DNA of 64,000 nucleotides from Molanna angustata (Eukaryota > Arthropoda > Insecta > Trichoptera > Molannidae). Where the stretch lies: the NCBI GenBank assembly GCA_963576475.1, contig OY754981.1:23068839-23132838 (forward strand), given 5' to 3'. Positions 38,274 to 52,112 of this stretch are shown here, in pieces; the first letter of the stretch is position 1; every line of letters starts with the position of its first letter. Under the pieces are notes generated by a model, which saw only the letters and a program-made list of their open reading frames with translations, searched no databases and had not been told where the DNA came from. The position numbers were made by a program, and so were the translations under genes.

Positions 38274-38943
38274 TTACATAAACATCAACCATTATACACA
38301 GTTAGTACAACATCTGCCGGGTTTGTAATATTTTTAAATTTTGTTGAAAGTATCATTAACAGATTTTTAATTATCTCAATAGAGACGAAGTTGGAATATT
38401 TATTGTAGGAGAACCGGGAAATCAAGGCACCTACAGGGCTTAAATATCATTGACTCCCGACAGAAAAAAATCCAATGTATGCGCATATGCAATAATACAA
38501 ATATTCGAAAGTATCATTATTATTTATTTTCTTCGCAAATACACGATACTGTGGTGAGTTCGAAAGAGAATGTGTAACAAGAGTTAAGTAATACGATCGC
38601 TAATCAATGTGTTATCTGATCTGCGTGACAAACGGGAAGTCTATAATACAAGCCTAAATCCCTTTTACGGAAATGTAGAAATTATGTTTACCACTAACGA
38701 ATTTCTATTTAAGCCGGGACGCGGCCAATCTATGGTTTGAAAAAAGGTAAAGTAATTATACTCACTCCTCAAAAATTCACTGAAAACCAATCATTTAAAT
38801 AATATACGGAGTAAATGAAATGACCCTTAACTTGTCACGAACATATACGCTGCCGTCGATACAAATATTAGATAGACCAAGATAATGGACTCGCGATTTT
38901 TTTATTTAACACTAGTATCCGTAGGTTATATTCTCTTTGAACA
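38274..38943. other. no gene seen
   Basis: Contains CAATAGAGACGAAGTTGG at about 38379 and GACTCCCGACAGAAAAAAAT near 38453. Both motifs recur at 61350-61425 in another arrangement (the second inverted), so this is likely interspersed-repeat debris. No coding. Confidence 0.4.
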
Positions 38944-39490
38944 CTAGTTGCATGTAACATATGAGATCCAACTGTCGATAGCGATAGCATGTATAGTTGA
39001 ATAATAAGTACCAAACTAGAGACCCTTAGATTATATATAATTCTATGTATAAACCCATAAATCCAAATTATTGAATATTTTAAGATATTTTTTTATACAA
39101 CACATGTAGGTAAGTATGTCAAGATAGGATAGTATGGAGGTCAGTCCTTTTGTCCTACCCAGAGAATGAAAACAGCATGATGGTATGTATGTATGTTTGG
39201 AGATTAATTATCAAACTATTAAGTTTTCTTTGATATCGTGGTATAGGTGACTGCCATACCAATTGTATGAAGCAATGTCCTCACTAAATTCAATATTTAT
39301 AAAATATTGTTAAAAAAAAATAAGATAGACTACTACAATGCTAATATTATTTATAGAAAATTATATTATCTAGTTAGGGTAAATCGACTTTTTTCGATAT
39401 TTTAAAAACTTTGGAAATATAGGCAGTTAAACACATAAATTTATAATAAAAAAAATATTTTTTACCACACACAGACACAACGAAATGTTC
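38944..39490 (-). mobile_element. Helitron/helentron-like element, 5'-truncated
   Basis: 3' end CTAG at 38944 with the hairpin and GATCCAACTGTCGATAGCGA. It continues through CAGTATGGAGGTCAGTCC-like and GACTGCCATACCAATTG blocks to ACACACAGACACAACG near 39481, where it breaks off. The next copy starts 15 bp later. Confidence 0.65.
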
Positions 39491-39504
39491 TAAAATAAAT
39501 AAAA

Positions 39505-40036
39505 CTAGTAGCATGTAACACATGAGATCCAACTGTCGATAGCGATAGTTGAAGAATAAGTAGGTACCAAAATATAAACACTTAAATCGAAATTATAGAA
39601 TATTTTAAGATATTTTGTTATCTTTACAACACATGTAGGTATGTATGTCAAGATAGGACAGTATGGAGGTCAGTCCTTTTTTCTACCCAGAATATGAAAA
39701 CAGCATGATGGTATGTATGTATGTATGTTTGGAGATGAAGTATCAAATTATTGAGTCTTCTTAGATATTGTGTATATTGTGTAGATATTGTGTACCATAC
39801 AAATTGTATGAAGCAATGTCGTCACTAAATTCAATATATATAAAATATTGTTAAAAAAAATTCAGATACACTACTACATACAAATATTATTTATAGAAAA
39901 TTATATAATCTAGTTGGGGTATTTCGACTTTTTTCGATATTTTTATTTAGACCCTACATACGATTCTCGCGTATCCGCTTGAAACATTGTCGATATGTTA
40001 AGAGAACAAAATTCTTTTGAACAAATCGACAGTTGA
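39505..40036 (-). mobile_element. Helitron/helentron-like element with both ends (532 bp)
   Basis: CTAG end at 39505, hairpin-bearing 3' part, and TCAACTGTCGATTTGTTC 5' end at 40036. The interior is shorter than in the 37066 copy; the block from GATATATGG to the CA repeat is deleted. Confidence 0.68.
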
Positions 40037-40104
40037 ATCAATATTAAAGAACTAAAACACTGAACGAAAATCAATATTCGATTGAAATCTTGACTATTAT
40101 AAAA

Positions 40105-40345
40105 CTAGTTACATGTAACACATGAGATCCAATTGTCGATAGCGATAGTATGTATAGTTGAAAAATAAGAAGTACCAAACTATAAAATCATTAATCGAAA
40201 TTATTGAATATTTTAAGATATTTTGTTTTCTATACAACACATGTAGGTATGTATGTATGTTAGATAGGACAGTATGGAAGTCAGTCCTTTTCTCCGACCC
40301 GGAATATGAAAACAGCATGATGGTTTGTATGTATGTTTGGAGATT
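40105..40345 (-). mobile_element. Helitron/helentron-like element, 3' end only
   Basis: CTAG end at 40105, ACATGTAACACATGAGATCC and GTCGATAGCGATAG, then the GTATGGAAGTCAGTCC block. Breaks off after TTTGGAGATTAATA. Confidence 0.65.
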
Positions 40346-40433
40346 AATAAAATATATTATAGGCATCGAAAATAAACAGTCACCAAGCTTTAAAATATTC
40401 TCATATCATTTATATTAATTTAATGGATGGATG

Positions 40434-40800
40434 GGTCGATGGCAGAGCGGCTAGCGCGCTGGGCTGGTAATCCAGTGGTCGCGAGTTCGAATCCTGTCTC
40501 GACCGATTTCGTTTACCTATAGCACATGCATTTATTTGATTTTTTTTGGGAACGTAGGAAGATGTATATGTACTTGTTTAACAAGGACATATTCATTTTT
40601 TATATTTAAAAAAAAATATATTAATAAAGATGCCGGTGTGTCGACAAAAATGCGCATGGCATGCTTTTTTATAGGATAATGCACACCCGTTCACCTGCCG
40701 ATGGTTACCCCACATTGTGTGGAACGCAGTGAGGATCGATCCATGATAGTGTACAGTATGATACCAATGATTAACAATAAAATGAATGAGTTTGTTAATT
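40434..40800 (+). mobile_element. SINE with tRNA-Thr-like head
   Basis: 40434-40504 (71 nt) is a recognisable tRNA shape. The acceptor GGTCGA pairs with TCGACC. The anticodon stem CTGGG/TCCAG carries loop CTGGTAA (anticodon GGT, threonine). The T arm holds the B box GAGTTCGAATC. The D arm is weak. It runs straight into a non-tRNA body (CACATGCATTTATTTG, GAAGATGTATATGTACTTG) related to 17920-18040, so it is a SINE rather than a functional tRNA gene. Pol III internal promoter expected. Confidence 0.65.
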
Positions 40801-41205
40801 TTTTATTTATTTACATAAGTTACTAAAAATATAATAATTAAACAATAAAAGTAGGTATTCAACAATCATTTCGAAATGAATGTTGTGTACTATTCAATAT
40901 CATATTCTAAATAATGATAGACGACAATTTATTTATTAAATAACTGTAACACTGAAAGATAATTAATATCAATATGTTAAGTTAATTTTTTAATCAACAG
41001 ATATACATATTTAGAAAATAAAACACTGAACGAAAACCAATATTAACATACGATTGAAACCTCGACTATTTTATATTATGAACATTCAATTGAAACCTTG
41101 AACAACTAAGGAACTCAAACACTGAACGAAAATGAATATCAACATTCGATTGAAAACTCGTCTATTATAAAATAAGATGATTTTTTAACCAACAGATTTT
41201 TAAAA
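40801..41205. other. AT-rich flank with a repeated ~55-bp motif
   Basis: AACACTGAACGAAAA followed by an ATTCGATTGAAA(T/C)C element occurs near 41022 and 41118, and once before the previous Helitron-like copy (40053). The two elements at 40105 and 41206 thus lie in copies of the same host repeat. No coding. Confidence 0.5.
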
Positions 41206-41344
41206 TTAGTTGCATGTAACACATGAGATCCAACTGTCGATAGCGATAGTATGTATAGTTGAAGAATAAGTATCAAACTATAAACCCATAAATATAAATT
41301 GTTTAATATTTAAAGAAATTTGGTTTTCTATACAACACATTACA

Positions 41345-41605
41345 TAGGTATTTATTTATTTATTTAATTATTTAGGGACAAATACAGTCTTAAAATACTA
41401 AAATAGTATAATACACTATAAAATAAAAATAAACAGACCAATTACATATGTCCACAGATATTAAATCAATTACATATGTCCACAGATATTAAATATGAAA
41501 CATTTTAAACATCATGAATTTAAATATAACTAAGATGTATGTTTGCCTGTGACGGGAAAGGAAGGGAAGAGAAAAAAAAGGATGGGAAAAGGATTGTGAC
41601 AGTTA
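41345..41605. mobile_element. unclassified insertion in Helitron-like element
   Basis: Sequence absent from sister copies, starting with a (TTTA)n run and ending AGAGAAAAAAAAGGATGGGA... It holds a 28-bp direct repeat (ACATATGTCCACAGATATTA, twice). The TTTA run at one edge could be the reverse of a LINE (TAAA)n tail. Confidence 0.45.
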
Positions 41606-41723
41606 AATTATGTATGTATGTCAAGATAGGATAGTATGGATGTCAGTCCTTTGATCCTACCCAGAATATGAAAACAGCATGATGGTATGTATGTATGTTT
41701 GGATATTAGTATCAAACAATTAT

Positions 41724-42671
41724 GGCCCGAGATTTCAGTTGGCCCTTAAATCGTAGGATTTGGTAATCCAAGTTAAAAGTTTAGGGAAGATTAAATTTCA
41801 TTTGCGTATTTCAGTGCAAAATGAAACGTCAGTTACGTAATCTTCAACTATAGATATATTTTACGTTTTTCTATGGTTTTTGTCTATAACGCATCTGTCA
41901 AATTGTAATAACGGTAATAACCTTAAATGATACGTGACGCGAAGCTGTGACTAAATATTATTTTATTATTATAACAACACGTTATTTTATTTGTTTCATT
42001 ACACAGCATGTTACTTTTTCAATTTTTTATACCGATCGATGTTTTTTTTTAATTAAAATCAAACATTTTAGTGAAAAAATGTCATTAAATATGTACTACG
42101 TACGTAGTACTTCAATGCAAAATGTATGTACATTTTACAGATGGATATGGAACTAAGTGATAATGGTAAAATAGTGTTTTATGTAGAAAATTTAAGAATA
42201 CACATTATATATATACAAACAGGATGGATCAATTTAAAAAGTGGGATGAAAAAACATCGCAAAAATAAAGTTGCGTGCCTGACGTTTCATTATGGCTGAC
42301 AGTTTATTTCGTTTGTTGTTAGACAATACATTATAATTTTGTAAAAAAAAAAATATTAAATACATGAACCACTTCTATATCAAGTCTTTTATTTTAACAA
42401 CAATAATAAATCATGATTATAATTATTATGCATAGTTATTTGTAGTATAAAATGAAATAAAACATTAAAGCGTACGGCGATTAGTACGCCACCTGGCGAA
42501 AAAGACTAGAAGCAATACTTAACTCAAGATTAAGACACGCGATCCGCCAGAAACGTTGAGTTAAATATTTGTCGTTTTGTGACGTATTTAAGGGAAGATT
42601 AGGTACTGAAATACGCAATATTTTTGTTAAACTTGAGTTAAACTCCTAAGGGCCGACTGAAATACTGGGCC
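41724..42671. mobile_element. 948-bp TIR DNA transposon, non-autonomous
   Basis: Left end GGCCCGAGATTTCAGTTGGC and right end (reverse complement) GGCCCAGTATTTCAGTCGGC form 25-bp imperfect terminal inverted repeats. Sister copies of the host element read uninterrupted CAAACTATT(A/G)AGT here, consistent with insertion at a TTA/TA site. No transposase frame. The termini and a 3-bp TWA target would suit PIF/Harbinger, but that is a guess. Confidence 0.7.
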
Positions 42672-43406
42672 TAAGTCTTCTTAGATATTGTGTGTAGGCG
42701 ACTGCCATACAAATTGTATGAAGGAATGTCGTCACTAAATTCAATTTTTATAAAAATTGTTAAAAAGAATTTGAGATGTGCTAATACAATGGTTATATTT
42801 TTTATAGAAAATAAAATTATCTACTTGGGGTGTTTCGGTTTTTTCAATGTTTTTAAAAAAATTTGGAAATATAGGCAGTTAAACTCATAAATTTTTCATA
42901 AAAAAATATTTTTCTTATTAAAAAATGTTTGAGAAACCCTGGATTTTTTTTTAAATACTCATTTGATATTTTGTGTTTGTCTATATTTATACCAATTTTC
43001 AGCGTTCTAGCTTTTATGGTTTCTGAGATATATGGAAAAATATACCAAAATTTCAAAAGTTTATAACCCCTGACTGAAACAAAAATTCAAAATTCTAAGT
43101 ATAAAAGTTTTGTAGGCCTATAACTTTTTATATATTCTGAAATTTTGGGCTCTGTAAATTGAGCGGATCAAAAGTTATAAGAGGGGACGGACACACAGAC
43201 ACACAAAACTCACATAAAATGTTCTACTCCGTATTCTGAGTAAATCCATGTAATGGAACATATATGCTGCGAGGCCTCTAGTTGATGTTATTAGCATGCA
43301 AAAAGTCCACTACGCCATAAAAAATGTTCTTTCGTACACGCATCTTGGCTTAATAAGGACGATTCATTCAGAGAATTGAATTCTCATAAACGAATCGACA
43401 GTTGGA

Positions 43407-43636
43407 AAATTAAATTATCTAGTTGGGGTTTTTCGGTTTTTTTCGATATTCAAAAAAATGGAAACATAGGCAGTTAAACTCATAAATTTATCATAAAAAA
43501 TATTTTTCTTTACAAATAATGTTTGAGAAACCCTGGAATTTTTTTGAAAAAACTCATTTTAGATTTTGTATATGTCTATGTTGATTCCAATTTTCAGTGT
43601 TCTAGCTTTTATGGTTTCTGAGATATATGGAAATTT
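43407..43636 (-). mobile_element. internal fragment of Helitron-like family
   Basis: AGTTGGGGTTTTTCGG through TATGGTTTCTGAGATATATGG repeats the middle of the preceding copy directly after its 5' end, so it is a second partial copy. Confidence 0.65.
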
Positions 43637-43659
43637 TCTATAAAAAATATTAACATTGC

Positions 43660-43900
43660 AATAGTAAGTAAGTAGGTACGCGCATCAGAGTAACAATAAA
43701 CGAATTGATAGTTTTATGAACTATGTAAAAATAAAAGTAAGTAGGTCCGCGCATGAGAAAGTAACAATAATCAAATCAACATATAGTATGAACTTTGTAA
43801 AACTGAAAGTAAGTAGGTACGCGCACGAGAGAGAGTAGGTATCAATACATATATCGACAGTTGTATGAAGTCGTAAAAATAAAAGTAAGTAGGTACGCGC
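43660..43900. repeat. 70-76-bp tandem repeat, four units
   Basis: Marked by AGTAAGTAGGTACGCGC at about 43666, 43736 (one change), 43807 and 43883. Units include a degenerate ATCGACAGTTG, the terminus motif of the adjacent Helitron-like family. Confidence 0.8.
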
Positions 43901-43983
43901 TTTTTCAAGGCAATATTTAAAATGCGTTGAATTGTATTCATTTTATCGCGAAGGTCACAGAGACATGGTTGAAGAGTATTGAG

Positions 43984-44165
43984 CGCGGACGCAAGACGAT
44001 CGGAGCCATATATATAAATCACCTTCAAAATACACTCCGAACAAATCTCCGTGCGGCCAAGGTCAACATGTAATATTTTGCCGCGGATGCAAAACGATCG
44101 GTGGCTTAGTAAAAATATACACCTTCAAAATATACACTGAATAAATCTCCGTGCGGCCAATGGTT
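43984..44165. repeat. ~99-bp direct duplication
   Basis: GGACGCAAGACGATCGG (43988) and GGATGCAAAACGATCGG (44086) each precede ACCTTCAAAATA and AATCTCCGTGCGGCCAA. Confidence 0.75.
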
Positions 44166-44367
44166 GAACTAATAATATTCATTTCAAGATATTTTGATAT
44201 TTTTTTTGCTTCCATGTAAATTTTTGCCAGTTGATTCTCTATGGTATAAGCAACAGAATGGTAGTTTTTGGCGTGAAAATTATCTTGCGTCCGTATACCG
44301 GACGCGAAAAGTTGGTGGACGCAACAACCCTATACGAATTTCACATAGGTGACGCAACAAGTATTGC

Positions 44368-46270
<1,903 letters not shown>

Positions 46271-46454
46271 GGGGGGCAAGTCTGGTGCAATTGGCGAAAT
46301 CAAAACCCTCACGATTACCCATATCATGAATATAATTATTAAATGGAGTTCTATAATATCTTAAGATGTCATAGAATTCCATACGATAATTATATCCATG
46401 ATATGGGTAATGACTAGGGTTTTGATTTCGCCGGTTGAACCAGACTTGCCCCCC
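46271..46454. mobile_element. palindromic MITE copy 2
   Basis: GGGGGGCAAGTCTGGTGCAA at the left mirrors TTGAACCAGACTTGCCCCCC at the right. GGCGAAATCAAAACCCT and AGGGTTTTGATTTCGCC also pair, as do ACCCATATCATGAATATAAT and ATTATATCCATGATATGGGT. Better preserved than the copy at 24152-24320. Confidence 0.8.
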
Positions 46455-46984
46455 TGATCACTTAACATATAATGTGATGAAAAATGTCGTATAGTGTCAT
46501 ATAGGCGAGACAGGCTGATTATTTTTTTTATAATAAAGAAAAACTTTCCAAGCCAATACTAATCACGTAGGTATAAGATGATAAATACAATACAAAAAAC
46601 TTCTCTTTGACAGAGTCTTTACGTATCCGTAGGAAGAACATAAAATAATAAATAAGTCTTTGTATTAATTAACCTTCCTGTCTTTTTCTATTATTTCAAA
46701 CTTTCGTTAGCTTTTTTTCTGAAACTTTTGCAGTTTTTTTCAAAGGACAGACAATCTCACCTGAAATCGAAAGGTTCTAGAAATAAATGATAAGTAATAT
46801 AAAATTTACTTTTGAAATGTGTTTAATCCATTCGTGATTGACAATTGTACGACTGATCTTATGACGCTAAAGTTTTAAAACACTGTAAAAATTCAAAGCG
46901 TTGTGGCATTGTGTATATTTAAAAAATATAAAATGGAACACTAAAAACAGTCGGAAAATGAACAAAATGTTTAAAAAATATTCT

Positions 46985-47102
46985 ATATTACTATACCATA
47001 TCATCACGCCATTTCCCTATTTAGGGTAGAGAGAACCGATCGCCAGACTCCTCTCTCTTAACATACATTTCTCGCTTCATTACGCGCTCATACGCGCTCT
47101 TA
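46985..47102 (-). mobile_element. RTE-type LINE 3' fragment
   Basis: ACCATATCATCACGCCATTT and AGGGTAGAGAGAACCGATCG resemble the 3' end (reverse complement) of the RTE fragment at 54612-54995 (ATACCATCGCGCCATGTCCC). Short and degenerate. Confidence 0.45.
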
Positions 47103-47300
47103 ATAATAATGAACACTTTCTTGCACCCTGCGCAAGTGGCGAGTTTACTGCCGTATGACAATTTCTTCCAACTAACCAGTGTTTCCAGCCCAGAAAAGCA
47201 ATATTTGCGTGGGAAATGAATTTAAATAAATTTCTCCTCTGCTGGGAATCGAACTCAGGACGCCCGCATAGAAACCGAAAGGCTTACCAACTGTGCACCT
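47103..47300 (-). mobile_element. tRNA-headed SINE, minus strand
   Basis: On the minus strand the head has an A-box-like GTGCACAGTTGGTAAGCC and a B box GAGTTCGATTCCC. The body (TTGCTTTTCTGGGCTGG, then GCGCAGGGTGCAAGAAAGTG) matches 53295-53465 and 36896-37021, and the tail is (ATT)n. This is the only copy in the window with a head and tail together. Confidence 0.7.
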
Positions 47301-48739
47301 GAAAATTTGTTGAAAACTGAAAATCATTTGAATTTTTTCTTTAGTAAATTTTGTCCTTGGAAAAATTCAAAACATCACAAAAAAATCATATTTCATGTAA
47401 AAAACGTGAGTTTTTAGAGATGTCAGAAATTCTAAAAAAAATATATTCATAGGAATAAGACCTTTATGTATTCTTCTGTATCTTATCTGAAATTGATTCT
47501 GAAAAGAAATAAATGCGAATATACCTACTGCCCCAAGCTTCCCTGCACTAAGGTCATAAGCTGAACGACAATCTTGTAAAAGAAAACCCCTCCATGCAAT
47601 CAGGAAAAGGATATACTACCGCAGCGGGCGTCACTCCAAATTACGTCACGTGACACGCCAGGTCGTTTCAGAGAGGGAATTACACAAAACGTTAAGTCAG
47701 ATTATCCCTAAATGAGATTTACGTTCCGTAAAATTATCAATATTAGATATAAAATTGTAATTTTCACGTGTGTTTTAACGATCTTAATGCTACATATCCA
47801 ACATCTACCCAATGTACCTACTTATAAAATGTAAAATCCAACCATAAAGCAAGACGACGTAGCGAGTATCAACTTTGGATACGCGTTGTCGGCTTCGGTA
47901 CTGTAAACGCCCTCAAGTTTACAGTCTACTATGAAAATTTACATCAAAATGTAATTCACGTCTGGTTAAGGTTTCATTTTGACACTCTCCATATAAACTT
48001 AATGGGCACATCAAGCGCGGAGCAATATTAAGATTAAATTCTGAACTCACTTATTGACTCCATATTATAACGAACGCTTTGAAAATTACATAACATTCTG
48101 GTAACTACTCGAAAATTAAACATACCCATTTGAAACATCCAAGAATCGAGTCTAATACGAGAACACAAACGCAAACAAACATTCAATTCAAAAATATTAC
48201 ATCAGATATAATATTTTTACATATTTATTAACTGTGTGGTCACCTTACTGTGTTCTTGTGTTGTACTATGTATATATCACAATAATTGTACTATTAACTT
48301 GGGTAGGTCCTGGATGGGTGCCTTGCATTTGTGCGGTGACAATATTATTGTTGCAGAATAAGCGTGAGGTACAAGATTGTGTTTACTTACAACTTGCAAC
48401 ATGTATATTTGTGAATAATGTCGCAGTAATTGTGTGAAATCGCCAACCTCGAAACAGGCATAGTTCTAGTAAGGTTAGAGATTATGTGATAATAGTTAAA
48501 TGTCAAGATTAAAAAAATAATAATTTGAAAGTTATACATATTGCTGCATGGGCTGTTAACGACAGCTCGATTAAAATAATCTTGAAAAAAATAACACCAA
48601 AATTTTATACAGGTTGCTACATGAAGCTTCCGAGAAGATGTTTGTAGCAATTTGTGACAGTGTATGTACCAAGAATGGCGTATCAGATTCAACCAGAAGC
48701 GCTATGATATTTACAGAGATCTCATAATCTCTAGAGAGA
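47301..48739. other. no gene seen
   Basis: No supported exon. 47560-47700 is less AT-rich (GCAGCGGGCGTCACTCC, TTACGTCACGTGACACG) and could be regulatory or repeat-derived. The CRE-like TTACGTCA and E-box-like CACGTG are only short matches. Confidence 0.35.
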
Positions 48740-48932
48740 TAATTATTGGAAGACTTGGGTATGCTGGAGCACCAGGGGAAGAAGAAAAGCTGAAGCTTCG
48801 GTAGTTGGACGGAGTTGCGAAGGATGCTTATATCAAAGGACGCTGCGCAAAACCGACCGTCATGGAAGTGAACTCTACAAAAGGCTAAAACCCGATTTGG
48901 ATTGTAGAGCCACGGATGATGATGATGACATG
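48740..48932 (+). pseudogene. LINE C-terminal fragment
   Basis: Degenerate C-terminus of a LINE polyprotein. GRLGYAGAP near 48750, then the LDGVAKDAY block near 48810, and a run of GATGATGATGATGA at the end, where these proteins typically stop near a (GAT)n tail. Several stops. Confidence 0.5.
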
Positions 48933-50789
48933 AAGTTCAAAAGTCTCATCGTCAAGCCATTATCGTTTGTTCATGCAGTTTTCTCCGTTCAATTGCAGAG
49001 GACTGTCGCACGTAAGAAGCCTGAAACTTCAGATAAATGTGCATTGTGACGAGGGCCTCCGATAAACACCATTTGTATATTCGATTATTTATTCCTTTAT
49101 TTATTATTGAATATGAATAAAAGAATACACCAAAATCATTAATTTCATATCTATACCACACGAAAATCATTAATTTATTTGGTGCATAAATTATCCTTAC
49201 ACTTGATTCTTACACTTAAGACTACATTATTTATTATACACACAATTTAAGACTAGATTTTTCACAGAGCTAACAATTATGCAATAACGATCTTAAAATA
49301 ATAATCTGGTTAACACAAAACGGCGACAAATAGATTCGTTTTATTATCACTAAATAGTAATTTATTCCATTCGATCTGAAATATTACAACAAGCGAACAT
49401 TCACAGTATTTTACATAGTAAAACAGCCCTTTATTAATTTAATAATATAACGCTCAGTATGTTCGTTCGTTGTATGTATTTCACCCAGGCATGTACAACA
49501 TCAGTGATTAGATGGAAATGCGATCGTTAATCATTAATGACATTCGAAAGTAGAAACTTGGAACAATTAAACGCTGTGAGTGAAACCGAAACCCAATCAT
49601 TTCGCGTGCCATCAAATGAAAATAACTATTTGACATTGCTAAATACTTGATTAGTTTAATAAATAATCAACGTTGAGCAATCATGTTGATGAATATAATC
49701 ACACTAAGACCGCAGTTTGCTCAGCGATATTGTTGAACGTTATCAAACACTACAATAAGCTTGATGTTTATTACAATAAAAGGTGTTGTTATACATCGCA
49801 GTTCAAGCAAGGACTCAATGAAGTAAACGTGTACAAACGAAACTTAATATGCGATTGGTAGAGACCTGAATTATTCGCGTTTGCGATAAACCCGCTTTTT
49901 TTCGCGAATTTTGCACATTTTTCACATTTTCAGTATCCACCGAAAAGGCAAAATTAAAAAAAAATAATTGTTGCATCTGAAAATACTGCGGGTAAAATCT
50001 ACACAGTCAAAGCATTACATAAATTATATATTTTTAAATTACCAAGTATACTATCGTTGAAAATTATCCTATTATGACACTCAAAGGTGAGTCGAGGTAA
50101 GATAGTTTTGGACATTTTATCATTTTTTTTTAAATTTATTTAATTTTTCTTAGAATTGCCCCCTTCCTTATCTATTATTGTTATCCTCTTTGTGAATCTA
50201 TATATAGATGGTCTTCATCATTATTGTTCACCATTCTGACGATGCTCATCATAGAGCGATACCGGTGAATGGGAGTCGCGTTTGCGAAAAATTTAAGTTG
50301 AACGTAAAATTAAATATAATTATTTCATTATTTTAGTTGATTAAATATGTTATTGTTTTTTTTATATTATGTAGTACGTGTATTCACCTTTTTCAATAAA
50401 AGAAAAAAAAGTGAAAAAAGAACATGCAAATCTAAATCGTGTGTTTATTTCTAATAATTTACATTTTTTTAGGTGAAAAATACCATCATTTTCTTAAAAA
50501 TGTCACTCTTTTACTGAAAATAACACAGATTTTCATAAAGAAATAACATCGATTTCATAAAAATGATACCCTACATTCCAAAAAATAACCTGAGTAATTA
50601 AGTGTTATCATAACACCTCTTTTCTACAAAAATAACACTCCTTATTCAAAAAAATAACGAGTACGTCAAGTCTCTAGCTATTGGTAATATTTTGGAGGGG
50701 TGATTTTCTGGCTATATTACGAGAATTCAATACGAGACCGTTTGAAATAAAAGTGATCAGAGAAACACGATTTTAATATTGAAAAAATC
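48933..50789. other. no gene seen; degenerate AT-rich repeat at 50470-50660
   Basis: No exon supported. 50470-50660 holds about seven loose copies of an (A)nATAACAC/ATTTCATAAA motif 25-35 bp apart. A 60-codon open stretch near 49673-49861 has no recognisable domain and is not called. Confidence 0.35.
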
Positions 50790-51010
50790 ACCTTCTAATA
50801 CGGTGGTACATCCAGGTATCGATCTGCCAAGAAGGCAGTGGACCTCTCTATAAATAGTATCCGCACTAGATATGGACGCTGTAACTATCTCATGACTCCC
50901 TACACAAACGATGCAGCACATATTGGAAGAATGCATTGTCCGTGCATATGAAGGCCCAAAGGCGGATATTTTCAAGATGAGACCTGCATTTGTGGAATGG
51001 CTCGGATGAC
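50790..51010 (+). pseudogene. LINE C-terminal zinc-knuckle fragment
   Basis: The plus frame near 50900 reads QTMQHILEECIVRAY, followed by a PAFVEWLG block near 50985 and a stop. This is the C-terminal QTxxHIxxxCP motif of Jockey/R1-type LINE proteins. The start of the knuckle is lost. Confidence 0.6.
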
Positions 51011-52112
51011 TTGTACTGAATATCTGATTGTAGTATTTTATTTTGGATTGCTATTGCTCTTGTACTTTTTGATTCTTTTATTTTAATACATTATTTAAAT
51101 CACTATAATAAAACAAATAAATAAACAATACTAATTGAATTAGTTTGATGTTTTTCCAATTTTCTATTAATTTTAATTTTTTATTTTAACTATTGCCTTT
51201 ATTTATCTCTGAATTATATAAGGAGTGTATAATATGCATTTATTTTATCATTTTCTGAAGCCGTAAAATAAGCCGAAACGGTCCTCGTATTGCTAGGTCG
51301 ACAGTAGTTAAAAGTACTAGTATAGGATTTTTTTTCATAATTCTACTAGTATAGGATTATTTTCATTATTCAACTAGTCATATGAGTTAAAATTTGTAGA
51401 GTCTTACTTGATTATAACTTAGATATTATTTTTCGTGTACTTAATTGAACCTATTGTAATTGAACCTATAAAATCATCTCATTTCCCAACCATTTATCAA
51501 AATTCGTAAAAGAACCGCAAATATAATTTGAAGTGTGAAAGTGAATTTATTACTAGGCAGAATAAGCTAGATTGCAAATATCTTAGCAAAGACAGAATAC
51601 GATCTATTGTTTAAGTATATATTATATTTCATCTTATTCCATTTTCACTATAGGTAAACTTTATATTTTTAAATACAAATAAATAGTTGTCAACAAAATA
51701 AGTATGAAAAAAAAATTGAAAATTATCAAAATATTTGTTGCAACAGAAATCAATAAATATACCTATTTTGTAGTTTGTACAAGTACGTTAGGCATAATTT
51801 GATGATAACTTTGTGCAAGCGTAAAAAGTGAACACACAAACCTGTTGAAGACAAGTAGAAAATGTAAAATTAAATTTATTTTCAATATATTTTTTTCATA
51901 TACTTACATTGTGAAATAATCAATTAGACATAATTATTGATTATATAATTGAAAATTCTAGGAATCGTTATTCTTTCACTGCTCTTTCACCGTGATTTTG
52001 ATCGGAATCGGTCATTCAACGATAATCCTCAAAGTTTAATGAAGTCAAATACCTAATAGTGAATTATTCGTGAATTTTATACAAAGAAATATCTCTAAGG
52101 CTGTGTTTCTCG
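51011..52112. other. no gene seen
   Basis: AT-rich, with a near-repeat of ACTAGTATAGGATT at about 51318 and 51345. No coding. Confidence 0.35.

Larger units (their letters stand above)
41206..43406 (-). mobile_element. Helitron/helentron-like element with two nested insertions
   Basis: Best-preserved long copy. 3' end CTAA|T (41206-41209, fits CTRR); 5' end TCCAACTGTCGATTCG at 43406. Without the two insertions (41345-41605 and 41724-42671) it is close to 1 kb. It has all family blocks, including CTCTGTAAATTGAGCGG and AACGAATCGACAGTTGG. No replication or helicase frame, so non-autonomous. Confidence 0.7.

Noticed and set aside
40434..40504. Functional tRNA-Thr gene
   Set aside because: Good anticodon arm but weak D arm, a continuous SINE body downstream and a related body elsewhere; called a SINE head.
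47620..47700. CRE/E-box regulatory cluster
   Set aside because: TTACGTCACGTGACACG is suggestive, but single short matches cannot be told from chance and no gene start is nearby.
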